A DNA stretch of 64,000 nucleotides from Streptomyces sp. NBC_00249 (GCF_026342355.1 NZ_JAPEMV010000008.1:416315-480314); one strand, 5' to 3'; shown: positions 33,936 through 44,322, numbered from the stretch's first letter. Numbers and translations are program-made. Notes: a model not told the origin generated them from the sequence alone.

Positions 33936-34331
33936 TCAGCCCGGGGTGCAGACCTTGGAGATCTCCTTGGCGGCGTCGGCGACGGGCTGGACGTCGGGGG
34001 TGGCGTCGCCCTTCTCGACCGCGGTGCGGACGTTCTTGATGGCCGTGGTCATCGAGTCGACGGCCTTGGAGAGGTCGGCGTTGCCGGTCGAGTCCTTGAT
34101 CTGCTTGAGGTTGGTCTCGACCTGGGTGAGGGCGTTCTGGGTGTCCTGGATGCTGTTCCCGGCCTGGGAGACGGCCTGCTGGAGCTGGTCGACGCTGTTG
34201 GCGACGGCGACGGCCGTGTTGGCGCAGTCCATCGCGGTGGAGATCGCGTCGCAGGAGGCGAGGGCGGGGACGGCGAGGACGGCCGTCAGTGCGACGGCGG
34301 CTATGCGGAGCTTCGGCTTCTGCGGCTTCAT
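33936..34331 (-). CDS. lipoprotein of unknown function
   Basis: The 131-aa precursor, from ATG 34331, has a signal peptide with lipobox LASC (Cys about 26). The mature part is a helical segment rich in Asn, Gln and Val (TAVAVANSVDQLQQAVSQAG ... LTQVETNLKQIKDS) ending KVCTPG. It is presumably a surface-attached helical protein. It lies between rph and rdgB. Confidence 0.75.
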   Translation of the reverse strand: MKPQKPKLRIAAVALTAVLAVPALASCDAISTAMDCANTAVAVANSVDQLQQAVSQAGNSIQDTQNALTQVETNLKQIKDSTGNADLSKAVDSMTTAIKNVRTAVEKGDATPDVQPVADAAKEISKVCTPG

Positions 34332-34442
34332 TCGGGTCCCCCAGGGCTTCGGATGCGTGGACGGGCGCACGGCTTTGACACCGTGCGCCCGTACCGGCGT
34401 AGACGCTGACGCGCGCGCCGCGGTTGCTACCGGACTACGGGG

Positions 34443-35177
<735 letters not shown>

Positions 35178-35207
35178 GGTTGCGAGCCTAGTCCCTGTGG
35201 GGAACGG

Positions 35208-35246
35208 CGAAGACCCCGTCCGGGTGCGTCCGGTGCGGGGTCTTCG
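35208..35246. terminator. hairpin terminator after nagF
   Basis: CGAAGACCCCG and CGGGGTCTTCG form an 11-bp perfect stem with a 17-nt loop that contains a further short pairing, downstream of the EIIB gene on the minus strand. Confidence 0.75.
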
Positions 35247-35269
35247 GAGGGGGTTTCAGAGGGTGCGGC

Positions 35270-35503
35270 TCACATCATGTCTTCGATGTCGGCGGCGATC
35301 GGGTCGGCGTCGGTGCCGATGACGACCTGGATCGCGGTGCCCATCTTGACGACGCCGTGGGCGCCGGCGGCCTTCAGTGCGACTTCGTCGACCTTGCTCG
35401 GGTCGATGACCTCGGTGCGCAGGCGGGTGATGCAGCCCTCGACCTCTTCGATGTTCTCGATACCGCCGAGCCCGGCGACGATCTTCTCAGCCTTGGTGGC
35501 CAT
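35270..35503 (-). CDS. nagF: PTS EIIB component, N-acetylglucosamine
   Basis: The 77-aa protein is a stand-alone EIIB domain of the Glc/GlcNAc family: NIEEVEGCITRLRTEV carries the phosphorylated Cys (about 24), and KAAGAHGVVKMGTAIQVVIG is the usual C-terminal motif. It phosphorylates GlcNAc imported through the EIIC proteins. It is divergent from nagE1 with a dre site between them, and corresponds in context to S. coelicolor nagF. Confidence 0.93.
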   Translation of the reverse strand: MATKAEKIVAGLGGIENIEEVEGCITRLRTEVIDPSKVDEVALKAAGAHGVVKMGTAIQVVIGTDADPIAADIEDMM

Positions 35504-35652
35504 GTGTGTCTCCCTGAGTGATTCGAAGAACGAGTCTCGGCGGCCGTAACCAGCTGCGACCGCTTTGTCACGGTAACTCACGGTTGGCCTATCTACGCGA
35601 GCACGAGCCAGGTAGCTGCCGAATGATGACCATCAGCAGCACCACGCCCACA

Positions 35653-35668
35653 ACTGGTCTACACCAGT
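35653..35668. promoter_or_regulatory. DasR dre operator between nagF and nagE1
   Basis: ACTGGTCTACACCAGT is a near-perfect dre palindrome. It lies 51 bp before nagE1 and 150 bp from nagF. It should put both genes under DasR control, relieved by glucosamine-6-phosphate. Confidence 0.92.
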
Positions 35669-35718
35669 GTGCCGCAAGTGTCGCCACTGCCAAAACGGGC
35701 CGGTTCAGGGAGGACTCG

Positions 35719-37020
35719 ATGAGCGCGAGCAGCGCCGCGGCGGTGCCGCAGCAGAAGTGGTGGAACGGCTTGTTCCAAGGGCTGCAGAAGATGGGGCGCA
35801 GTCTCCAGCTGCCGATCGCGGTGCTGCCCGCGGCGGGCATCCTCAACCGCCTCGGCCAGCCGGACGTGTTCGGGGCGGAGGGCCTGAACTGGACCGGTGT
35901 GGCCAAGGTGATGGCGGGCGCGGGCGGGGCCCTGCTCGACCCCGACCTCGGCCTGCCCCTCCTGTTCTGCATCGGCGTCGCGATCGGCATGGCCAAGAAG
36001 GCGGACGGCTCCACGGCCTTGGCGGCGGTCGCCGGCTTCCTCGTCTACCGGGGGGTGCTGCACGCCTTCCCGAAGGACTGCCCGGTGGGCACCCGGAACA
36101 TCGGCGGGGGCTGCCTGGGACCGAACGACACCTTCGCCGGGTTCACGTACCAGAACCCGGGGGTCTTCGGCGGCATCGTGATGGGGCTGCTGGCGGCCTG
36201 GTTCTGGCAGCGCTACCACCGGGTGAAGCTGGTGGACTGGCTGGGCTTCTTCAACGGCCGCCGGCTCGTCCCGATCATCATGTCCTTCGTCGCGATCGCC
36301 TTCGCCGCGCTCTGCCTGTGGATCTGGCCCCCGGTCGGTGCCGCGCTGGAGAGCTTCTCCGACTGGCTGGTGGGGCTGGGCTCCTGGGGTTCCGGCATCT
36401 TCGGCGTCGCCAACCGCGCGCTGCTGGTGATCGGCCTGCACCAGTTCCTGAACGTGCCGGTGTGGTTCCAGTTCGGCAGCTACACCAAGCCGGACGGGCA
36501 GACGGTGCACGGTGACATCAACATGTTCCTGGCGGGCGACCCGGGTGCCGGGCAGTTCCTGTCCGGTTTCTTCCCCATCATGATGTTCGCCCTCCCGGCG
36601 GCGGCGCTGGCGATCGCGCACTGCGCGAAGCCGCAGCGGCGCAAGGAGGTCGGCGGCCTGATGCTGTCGGTGGGCCTGACCTCCTTCGTCACGGGCATCA
36701 CCGAGCCGCTGGAGTACTCCTTCCTCTTCGTCGCTCCCCTCCTCTACGTCATCCACGCGGTGCTGACGGGTGTGTCGATGGCGGTGACCTGGGCGCTGGG
36801 GGTGCACGACGGCTTCAGCTTCTCCGCGGGCCTGATCGACTACGTCATCAACTGGGGGCTGGCGACCAAGCCCGGGCTGATCGTCCCGATCGGGCTGGCC
36901 TTCGCCGTCGTCTACTACGCGGTCTTCCGCTTCGCGATCACGAAGTTCGACATCCCGACCCCGGGGCGGGAGTCGGACGAGGAGATCGCGGCGATGGAGG
37001 CGGAGAACACCAAGGCGTAG
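35719..37020 (+). CDS. nagE1: PTS EIIC permease, N-acetylglucosamine (first)
   Basis: The 433-aa protein has about ten membrane segments and the Glc-superfamily EIIC features: QLPIAVLPAAGILNRLG, TGITEPLEYSFLFVAPLLY and GLHQFLNVPVW. There is no fused EIIB, which is supplied by nagF. It imports GlcNAc. ATG 35719 has GGGAGG 5-6 nt upstream. The downstream terminator isolates it from nagE2. Confidence 0.92.
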   Translation: MSASSAAAVPQQKWWNGLFQGLQKMGRSLQLPIAVLPAAGILNRLGQPDVFGAEGLNWTGVAKVMAGAGGALLDPDLGLPLLFCIGVAIGMAKKADGSTALAAVAGFLVYRGVLHAFPKDCPVGTRNIGGGCLGPNDTFAGFTYQNPGVFGGIVMGLLAAWFWQRYHRVKLVDWLGFFNGRRLVPIIMSFVAIAFAALCLWIWPPVGAALESFSDWLVGLGSWGSGIFGVANRALLVIGLHQFLNVPVWFQFGSYTKPDGQTVHGDINMFLAGDPGAGQFLSGFFPIMMFALPAAALAIAHCAKPQRRKEVGGLMLSVGLTSFVTGITEPLEYSFLFVAPLLYVIHAVLTGVSMAVTWALGVHDGFSFSAGLIDYVINWGLATKPGLIVPIGLAFAVVYYAVFRFAITKFDIPTPGRESDEEIAAMEAENTKA

Positions 37021-37074
37021 CCAACCCGTTATGAAGGCCCGGTAGAGCCCGTCGGGCCCTTCGGTCCGCCGCGT

Positions 37075-37107
37075 GAGGCCCTCGGATCCCAGGATCCGGG
37101 GGCCTTC
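37075..37107. terminator. hairpin terminator after nagE1
   Basis: GAGGCCCTCGGATCC and GGATCCGGGGGCCTTC form a 15-bp stem with minor mismatches and a two-base loop. Confidence 0.8.
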
Positions 37108-37213
37108 GCCATGTCCGGAAGCCCGCCCTTCCGGATAGCGGACCGATTTCCGCGGAGTGTGGCGCAGGCCACAGGAAATCGAAGGTTCCTTATCTAACCC
37201 CGACCGTGTTACA

Positions 37214-37229
37214 ACTGGTCTACACCACC
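37214..37229. promoter_or_regulatory. DasR dre operator 1 upstream of nagE2
   Basis: ACTGGTCTACACCACC matches the dre consensus strongly at the centre and left arm. It lies about 112 bp before the nagE2 start. Confidence 0.9.
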
Positions 37230-37230
37230 C

Positions 37231-37246
37231 ATTGGTGTAGACCACG
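37231..37246. promoter_or_regulatory. DasR dre operator 2 upstream of nagE2
   Basis: ATTGGTGTAGACCACG is a second dre-like site beginning one base after the first. Adjacent sites could allow cooperative DasR binding and stronger repression than at nagE1. Confidence 0.85.
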
Positions 37247-37340
37247 TGTGGCTGAATCCGGTCCGCACGGTCCCCCTTTCTGAGACGTCGCCTCCCCCTT
37301 CTGTGCCCCTGGGCGGCGCCTTGCCCACTGGAGGAACCAC

Positions 37341-38612
<1,272 letters not shown>

Positions 38613-38629
38613 CCCCGGGCCCTTCCGCC

Positions 38630-38678
38630 ACGACGAAGCCCCCGCTCTCCCGGACAGGGAGGGCGGGGGCTTCGTCGT
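38630..38678. terminator. strong bidirectional terminator after nagE2
   Basis: ACGACGAAGCCCCCGCTCTCCC pairs with its near-exact complement at 38657-38678, a 22-bp stem with one G:T pair and a 5-nt loop. It separates nagE2 from the convergent MBL-fold gene. Confidence 0.92.
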
Positions 38679-38702
38679 GACCGCGTCGGGGGTCGGGGGG
38701 GG

Positions 38703-39455
38703 TCAGACCTCGTAGACCGCGCCCGCGTACGCGAGGTCGACCTGGCCGTCGTAGACCGCGCGGGCGTCCGCGAGGTTCTGCGCGGGATCCGTCCACGGCG
38801 GGATGTGCGTCAGCACGAGCCGTCCGACCCGGCCGCCGCGCGCGTACTCGCCGGCCTCACGGCCGTTGAGGTGGACGTCCGGGACGCTCTCCTTGCCGTG
38901 CGTGAAGGAGGCCTCGCACAGGAAGAGGTCCGCGCCCTGCGCGAGCGCGCCCAGCTCCGGGGAGACTCCGGTGTCCCCGGAGTACACCAGCGAGCGGCCG
39001 CCGTGCTCGACGCGGATGCCGTACGACTCCACCGGGTGGTTGACCTTCTCGGTGCGGACCGTGAACGGGCCGATCTCGAAGCTGCCCGGCTTCAGGGTGC
39101 GGAAGTCGAAGACCTCGCTCATCGAACGCTCGTCGGGGACGTCCTCGTAGGCCGTGGTCAGGCGCTGCTCGGTGCCCTCGGGGCCGTAGACGGGGATGGT
39201 TCCGCAGCGGCCGCCCTCGTGCCGGTAGTAGCGGGCGACGAAGTACGCGCACATGTCGATGCAGTGGTCGGCGTGCAGATGGCTCAGGAAGATGGCGTCG
39301 AGGTCGTAGAGACCGCAGTGGCGCTGGAGGGCGCCGAGGGAGCCGTTGCCCATGTCGAGGAGCAGCCGGAAGCCGTCGGCCTCGACGAGATAGCTCGAAC
39401 ATGCCGAATCCGCGGACGGGAACGACCCCGAACAGCCGACGACGGTGAGCTTCAT
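38703..39455 (-). CDS. metallo-beta-lactamase fold hydrolase
   Basis: The 250-aa protein has the MBL motif FLSHLHADHCIDM (about 57-69), an internal strand VVGCSGSFPSADSACSSYLVEADGF, and LVYSGDTG plus LTHIPPW. This is the RNase Z/PhnP-like class of MBL enzymes. Likely a phosphodiesterase or hydrolase. ATG 39455 has GGAGG 10 nt upstream. Substrate is unknown. Confidence 0.88.
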   Translation of the reverse strand: MKLTVVGCSGSFPSADSACSSYLVEADGFRLLLDMGNGSLGALQRHCGLYDLDAIFLSHLHADHCIDMCAYFVARYYRHEGGRCGTIPVYGPEGTEQRLTTAYEDVPDERSMSEVFDFRTLKPGSFEIGPFTVRTEKVNHPVESYGIRVEHGGRSLVYSGDTGVSPELGALAQGADLFLCEASFTHGKESVPDVHLNGREAGEYARGGRVGRLVLTHIPPWTDPAQNLADARAVYDGQVDLAYAGAVYEV

Positions 39456-39650
39456 GGAGCGTGAACCTCCGTGGACGGTCCGTGGACGGAATGCGGGCCG
39501 TGCGTGGGTCGAGCGTAAGGCGCGAAACCTCAGGTCGCTCCTCCGCGGCAGGCCGTTGTGGGGGGAATCACCTGCGCTGTCACCCAGGGGAGCGACGAAG
39601 GGTACAGACGTTGCCGCGCCGGGGGCGCCCCGCGCGGCTACGGTCGGAAT

Positions 39651-40082
39651 ATGGACACCTCCTGGTGGCCCGCCGCGCTGGCGGCGGTCGCCGTGGCGGT
39701 GGTGGTGCTGATCCCGCGGCTCTCGCGGCAGGCCGTACGGACGGTGGCGCCGCCCCACGCGCCGGGTCCGGCGCCGCGCGTACGGGCCGGTGAGCTGTGG
39801 TGCCTGGCGGACGGCCGGCCCTGCCTGGTACTGGCCGTACGGGTCCACCGGGAGGAGGCGCGGGTCGCGTGGATCACCGGGAAGTACGACGACCGGCGGC
39901 CCGGGGTGATCCCGCTGCCGCCGGGCGCGGTGGCCGTCGGCGCGCACGGCCGGGGCGCCTTCCTGGAGGCGGACCGGCCGCAGGAGGTGTCGCTGTGGGA
40001 GTTCCGCCGACGGGTGGGGCTGCTGGACCCGACCGTGTGGGACGAGGTCGAGGGGCTCGCCGGGGGAGGCGGAGCGGGGTGA
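39651..40082 (+). CDS. membrane-tethered MazF/PemK-like protein
   Basis: The 143-aa product has one N-terminal membrane segment (about 6-22, AALAAVAVAVVVLIPRL), then a MazF/PemK-like SH3-type domain: RAGELWCLADGRPCLVLAVRV, WITGKYDDRRPGVIPLPPG and EVSLWEFRRRVGLLDPTVWDEV. The same domain occurs in actinobacterial PemK-family proteins. No antitoxin gene is visible. The stop overlaps the next gene by 4 bp. Toxicity is not shown. Confidence 0.6.
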   Translation: MDTSWWPAALAAVAVAVVVLIPRLSRQAVRTVAPPHAPGPAPRVRAGELWCLADGRPCLVLAVRVHREEARVAWITGKYDDRRPGVIPLPPGAVAVGAHGRGAFLEADRPQEVSLWEFRRRVGLLDPTVWDEVEGLAGGGGAG

Positions 40083-40441
40083 GCACGGTGATCCGGCTCC
40101 GGAGGGTGTACGAGGCCGCGGATCCGCAGGCCGACGGGGTACGGGTCCTCGTGGACCGGCTGTGGCCGCGGGGGCTGTCGAAGGAGGCGGCGGCGGTCGA
40201 CGACTGGCCGCGGGCGCTCGCCCCGTCGACGGAGCTGCGGAAGTGGTTCCACGGCGGCGGCTCCCCGGAGGAGTTCCGGCGGCGGTACGAAGCGGAGCTG
40301 GCGGAGCCGGACGCGGTGGCGGAACTGGCCCGCCTGCGCGGCATGGCCGCGGTGGGGCCGGTCACCCTCCTGACCGCGGTCCGCGAGCCGGGCACGAGCC
40401 ACGCCGCCGTCCTGGCGGAGCTCCTGGGCCAGCCCTTTTGA
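40079..40441 (+). CDS. DUF488 family protein
   Basis: The 120-aa protein starts at GTG 40079 in a GTGA overlap. It has the DUF488 motifs RVYEAADPQADGVRVLVDRLWPRGLSKE, RKWFHGGGSPEEFRRRYEAEL and VTLLTAVREPGTSHA. Biochemical role is unknown. Co-translation with the MazF-like gene is likely. Confidence 0.85.
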   Translation: MSTVIRLRRVYEAADPQADGVRVLVDRLWPRGLSKEAAAVDDWPRALAPSTELRKWFHGGGSPEEFRRRYEAELAEPDAVAELARLRGMAAVGPVTLLTAVREPGTSHAAVLAELLGQPF

Positions 40442-40793
40442 CGCTGCGCCGGCCTCCGGCCGGCGGTGGCCGGGCGGGGCCGGTTCGGGTGGCCGGGCCC
40501 GTCTGTCGTCTGCGGACCGTTGCCGCTGCGCGGAGCGGGGTCCCCTACCCGCCCTTCCACCGTTCCCGCCTCACACGCCGGCGAGGCTGGGTGGGTGGGG
40601 TGTGGGCTCTACGCCCGGGCGCGCCTCACCACACGGCGCTCCGCGCCCGCGCCTCAAGCGCCGGCGAGGCTGGAGGTACCCACCGACCCCGGCACAATCC
40701 AGCCCCTCCGGCGATTGAGGAGCGGGGGTCCGGGGGCTGGCCCCCGGCAAACCACCCGCGCCCGCACAACCACGCCGGCTGCGCGGGGTGGGG
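40442..40793. other. 352-bp intergenic repeat region
   Basis: This gap contains fragments and one full copy of the dispersed GC-rich element (40650-40674 partial inverted, 40698-40750 direct) and a cluster of GGGCGG-type repeats. No gene is supported. Confidence 0.65.
40698..40750 (+). repeat. dispersed GC-rich intergenic repeat
   Basis: The sequence CCAGCCCCTCCGGCG..TTGAGG...GGGGGTCCGGGGGCTGGCCCCCGG is the same family with a longer terminal palindrome. A partial inverted copy at 40650-40674 lies just upstream. Confidence 0.8.
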
Positions 40794-41744
40794 CTAGGCC
40801 CAGAGTTGGCCCTGGAGGACTTCGATGGCTTCTTCCGTCGTCGCCGCCGTGTAGACGCCCGTCGACAGGTACTTCCAGCCGCCGTCGGCCACGACGAAGA
40901 CGATGTCGGCCGTCTCGCCGGCGGCCACCGCCTTGCGGCCCACCCCGATCGCCGCGTGCAGCGCCGCGCCGGTGGAGACGCCCGCGAAGATGCCCTCCTC
41001 GCGGAGCAGGTCCCGCGTGCGGGTCACCGCGTCCGCGGAGCCCACCGAGAAGCGGGTCGTGAGGACCGAGGCGTCGTACAGCTCGGGGACGAAGCCCTCG
41101 TCGAGGTTGCGCAGGCCGTAGACGAGGTCGTCGTAGCGGGGTTCCGCCGCGACGATCTTCACGCCCGGGACGTGCTCGCGCAGGTAGCGGCCGACGCCCA
41201 TCAGGGTGCCCGTGGTGCCGAGGCCCGCCACGAAGTGGGTGATGGAGGGGAGGTCCGTGAGGATCTCCGGGCCGGTCGTGGCGTAGTGGGCGCCCGCGTT
41301 GTCCGGGTTGCCGTACTGGTAGAGCATCACCCAGTCCGGGTGTTCCGCCGCCAGTTCCTTGGCCACCCGGACCGCGGTGTTCGAGCCGCCCGCCGTCGGC
41401 GACGAGACGATCTCGGCTCCCCACATCGCGAGAAGGTCGCGCCGCTCCTGCGAGGTGTTCTCCGGCATCACGCACACGATCTTGTAGCCCTTGAGCTTCG
41501 CGGCCATCGCGAGCGAGATGCCCGTGTTGCCGGAGGTGGGTTCCAGGATGGTGCAGCCGGGGTACAGGCGGCCGTCCTTCTCCGCCTGCTCGACCATGTG
41601 GAGCGCGGGGCGGTCCTTGATCGAGCCGGTCGGGTTGCGGTCCTCCAGCTTGGCCCAGATGCGGACGTCCGCCGAGGGCGACAGTCGCGGCAGGCGGACC
41701 AGCGGGGTGTTGCCGACCGCCGCGAGCGGGGAGTCGTAGCGCAT
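40794..41744 (-). CDS. cysM: cysteine synthase, CysO-dependent type
   Basis: The 316-aa PLP enzyme has EDRNPTGSIKDRPA (PLP Lys about 45), PTSGNTGISLAMAA phosphate loop and GLGTTGTLMGVGRYL. It is the CysM type that uses CysO-thiocarboxylate as sulfur donor with O-phosphoserine. Its ATG overlaps the CysO stop in TAATG. The trio CysM-CysO-Mec is complete here. Confidence 0.93.
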   Translation of the reverse strand: MRYDSPLAAVGNTPLVRLPRLSPSADVRIWAKLEDRNPTGSIKDRPALHMVEQAEKDGRLYPGCTILEPTSGNTGISLAMAAKLKGYKIVCVMPENTSQERRDLLAMWGAEIVSSPTAGGSNTAVRVAKELAAEHPDWVMLYQYGNPDNAGAHYATTGPEILTDLPSITHFVAGLGTTGTLMGVGRYLREHVPGVKIVAAEPRYDDLVYGLRNLDEGFVPELYDASVLTTRFSVGSADAVTRTRDLLREEGIFAGVSTGAALHAAIGVGRKAVAAGETADIVFVVADGGWKYLSTGVYTAATTEEAIEVLQGQLWA

Positions 41745-42022
41745 TACTTCGAGCCGCCGGCCACGGCCGGGAGGATGGTGACGCTGTCGCCGTCCTTGAG
41801 GGCGGTGGAGATGCCGTCGAGGAAGCGGACGTCCTCGTCGTTGAGGTAGACGTTCACGAAGCGGCGCAGCTGGCCGGCGTCGACGATGCGCTCCTGGATG
41901 CCCTTGTGGCGGGTCTCCAGGTCCGCGAACAGGTCGGAGAGCGTCGCGCCCTCGCCGTTCACGGCCTTCTCGCCGTCGGTGTAGGTGCGGAGGATGGTCG
42001 GGATGCGGACCTCGATGGCCAT
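41744..42022 (-). CDS. cysO: sulfur carrier protein CysO
   Basis: The 92-aa beta-grasp ThiS/MoaD-like protein ends PAVAGGSK. The carboxylate of the Gly-Gly must carry sulfur, so the extra SK must be removed. TILPAVAGG is otherwise the typical CysO end. The thiocarboxylate is attacked by the PLP enzyme and the resulting CysO-Cys is released by the Mec protease. Confidence 0.9.
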   Translation of the reverse strand: MAIEVRIPTILRTYTDGEKAVNGEGATLSDLFADLETRHKGIQERIVDAGQLRRFVNVYLNDEDVRFLDGISTALKDGDSVTILPAVAGGSK

Positions 42023-42110
42023 GGCGGGCTCCAGTGTCGTGAAGGGCTGAGAAGCGGGGAGAAGGATGCGCGCGCGGTCGTGCGGCCCCCGCGCGGGAGG
42101 GCCGTGGTGC

Positions 42111-42218
42111 TCAGGCGGCGGGACAGATGGCGCTGGCGAGGCGGCACAGGTCGACGTGCAGCCGCGCCACCAGCAGCAGCCTGCCGGGCGTCTCGATGCT
42201 CACGTCGTGGGAAACCAT
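42111..42218 (-). CDS. Cys-containing leader peptide upstream of cysO-cysM
   Basis: A 35-codon frame starts at ATG 42218 and stops at 42111. It contains RLHVDLCRLASAIC, the conserved core of small actinobacterial leader peptides placed before sulfur-metabolism genes. Two Cys codons lie in the second half. It lies 88 bp before the CysO start. Translation of this peptide could sense cysteinyl-tRNA level and attenuate the operon. Confidence 0.82.
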   Translation of the reverse strand: MVSHDVSIETPGRLLLVARLHVDLCRLASAICPAA

Positions 42219-42295
42219 GCGGTCATGTTAACGATTCCCGGTCCCCCGTTTGGAGTGTGATCCCGCATGGTGGACGGTTACCGCTCACATCGTGG

Positions 42296-42718
42296 TCAGT
42301 AGGCGGCCACGACCTGCACTTCTTCCTCCGTGATCACGCCGTCGACGATCCGGTAGGAGCGGAACTGGAACTCGCCGAGGCCGTCGGTGTCGGCCGTGGA
42401 GACCAGCACGTAGTGCGCGCCGGGCTCGTTCGCGTACGTGAGGTCCGTGCGCGAGGGGTAGGCCTCGGTCGCGGTGTGCGAGTGGTAGACGATCACGGGC
42501 TCCTCGTCCCGGTCGTCCATCTCGCGGTAGAGCTTCAGCAGATCCTTCGAGTCGAACTCGTAGAACGTGGGCGAGCGGGCCGCGTTGAGCATCGGGATGA
42601 ACCGCTCGGGTCGGCCGGTGCCCGCCGGGCCGGCCACGACCCCGCACGCCTCGTCCGGGTGGTCCTTGCGGGCGTGCTCGACGATCTGGTCGTACAGGGC
42701 CTGGGTGAGGGTCAGCAT
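42296..42718 (-). CDS. mec: Mec-type JAMM metalloprotease for CysO-cysteine
   Basis: The 140-aa protein has the JAMM motif: Glu (DEACGVV), HSHTATEAYPSRTD (His-x-His-x7-Ser-x2-Asp). In Mycobacterium the homologue releases cysteine from CysO-Cys. It may also trim the SK tail of CysO here. It lies just upstream of the leader peptide on the same strand. A terminator precedes it. Confidence 0.9.
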   Translation of the reverse strand: MLTLTQALYDQIVEHARKDHPDEACGVVAGPAGTGRPERFIPMLNAARSPTFYEFDSKDLLKLYREMDDRDEEPVIVYHSHTATEAYPSRTDLTYANEPGAHYVLVSTADTDGLGEFQFRSYRIVDGVITEEEVQVVAAY

Positions 42719-42737
42719 GAGCGACAGGATAAGCAGA

Positions 42738-42776
42738 CGGGCCCTCCCGTACCGAGGACTGGTACGGGAGGGCCCG
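42738..42776. terminator. hairpin terminator between permease and mec
   Basis: CGGGCCCTCCCGTACC and GGTACGGGAGGGCCCG form a perfect 16-bp stem with a 7-nt loop, ending the minus-strand permease transcript. Confidence 0.9.
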
Positions 42777-42858
42777 AATGGTGGACACGGGGCCCGGGAG
42801 GGCGTGCTTCCCGGCCGTGGCAGGCGGCCGGGACCCACGGTTCCGGAGCGGGCAGGGG

Positions 42859-44322
42859 CTACGCCTGCTGCGAGGGCTCCGGGGTCTTGCCGGCCTTGTT
42901 GAAGGCCGCTCCGGCCGGGTTGCGGGCCTTGAGGACCAGGTAGGAGACGCCGAGGATCAGGCCCCACAGCGGGGCGCAGTACAGCGAGACGCGCGAGTCC
43001 TTGTCGACGCCCATCATCACGATGACCATGCCGATGAAGAGCAGGGCGAACCAGCTGGTCCACGGGGCGCCGGGGGCGCGGAACGCGGACTGCGGCAGCT
43101 CGCCGCGGTCGGCCTTGGCGCGGTAGCGGATCTGGCAGACCAGGATCATGATCCAGGCCCACATGCCGGAGATGGTGGCGAAGGAGACGACGTAGTCGAA
43201 GGCCTTGCCCGGGGCGACGTAGTTGATCCAGACGCCCACCAGCATCAGCGCGGCGGAGAAGGTGGTGCCGACGAGCGGGGTGCCGTTCTTCGTGAGCTTG
43301 GTGAAGAACTTCGGGCCCTGGCCGTTGAGCGCGAGGTCGCGCAGCATGCGGCCGGTGGAGTACATGCCCGAGTTGCAGGAGGACAGGGCGGCGGTCAGGA
43401 CGACGAAGTTGACGATCGCGGCGCCGACGCCGAGGCCCATCTTCTCGAAGGCCAGCACGAAGGGGCTCTCGCCCGCCTTGAAGTTGGACCACGGGATGAC
43501 CGACATGATCATGATGAGTGCGCCGACGTAGAAGACGGCGATGCGCCACGGCACGGTGTTGATGGCCTTGGGCAGGGTCTTCTCGGGGTCCTTGGACTCG
43601 CCGGCGGTGACGCCGACCAGCTCGACCGCGAGGAAGGCGAACATCACGATCTGCAGGGTCATCAGCGTCTCGCCGATGCCGTTGGGGAAGAAGCCGCGGT
43701 CGTTCCAGAGGTTGGAGACGGAGGCGGTGTCGGCGGCGTCGGAGAAGCCGATGGTGAGGATGCCGGCGCAGATCAGGATCATGCCGACGATGGCGGTGAC
43801 CTTGACCATGGAGAACCAGAACTCCAGCTCACCGAAGAGCTTCACGGAGATCAGGTTCGCGGTGTAGAGGATGACCGTGAAGATCAGCGCGTACGCCCAC
43901 TGCGGGAAGCTGTCGTGGGTCCAGTACGACATGTACTTGGCGGCCGCGGTGACCTCGGTGATGCCGGTGACCACCCAGAACAGCCAGTACGTCCAGCCGG
44001 TCGCGTATCCCCAGAACGGGCCCAGGAACTCGCGGGCGTAGTCCGAGAAGGAACCGGACACGGGGCGGTACATGAGCAGCTCGCCCAGGGCCCGCATGAT
44101 GAAGAAGATGACCAGGCCCGCGATGGCGTAGGCCAGGATCAGGCTCGGGCCGGCCTTGGAGATCGCCTTGCCGGCGCCCAGGAACAGGCCGGTGCCGATG
44201 GCTCCGCCGATCGCGATCATCTGGATCTGGCGGGCGCCGAGTGCGCGGTGGTAGCCCTCGCCCTCGCCCTGCGCGCCCTCACCGGGCGTCTTGTCGTGCT
44301 GCTCGACCTGCACAGAGGTCAT
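42859..44322 (-). CDS. amino acid permease (APC family)
   Basis: The 487-aa protein has twelve membrane segments and the AAT/APC signature LGARQIQMIAIGGAIGTGLFLGAG (about 30-53), typical of aromatic or basic amino-acid permeases. ATG 44322 has AAAGG about 10 nt upstream; ATG 44361 has no such site. The precise amino acid is not predictable. It stands alone with a long leader of about 320 bp upstream. Confidence 0.88.
   Translation of the reverse strand: MTSVQVEQHDKTPGEGAQGEGEGYHRALGARQIQMIAIGGAIGTGLFLGAGKAISKAGPSLILAYAIAGLVIFFIMRALGELLMYRPVSGSFSDYAREFLGPFWGYATGWTYWLFWVVTGITEVTAAAKYMSYWTHDSFPQWAYALIFTVILYTANLISVKLFGELEFWFSMVKVTAIVGMILICAGILTIGFSDAADTASVSNLWNDRGFFPNGIGETLMTLQIVMFAFLAVELVGVTAGESKDPEKTLPKAINTVPWRIAVFYVGALIMIMSVIPWSNFKAGESPFVLAFEKMGLGVGAAIVNFVVLTAALSSCNSGMYSTGRMLRDLALNGQGPKFFTKLTKNGTPLVGTTFSAALMLVGVWINYVAPGKAFDYVVSFATISGMWAWIMILVCQIRYRAKADRGELPQSAFRAPGAPWTSWFALLFIGMVIVMMGVDKDSRVSLYCAPLWGLILGVSYLVLKARNPAGAAFNKAGKTPEPSQQA

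Larger units (their letters stand above)
37021..37340. other. 320-bp nagE1-nagE2 intergenic region
   Basis: It contains a hairpin terminator for nagE1, an AT-richer stretch around 37140-37210, two dre boxes side by side and the nagE2 leader. No coding frame with real codon bias is present. Confidence 0.7.

Noticed and set aside
35653..35668. tRNA or transposon end at the ACTGGTCT palindrome
   Set aside because: The sequence is the well-known dre operator and lies at the correct place for GlcNAc PTS genes.
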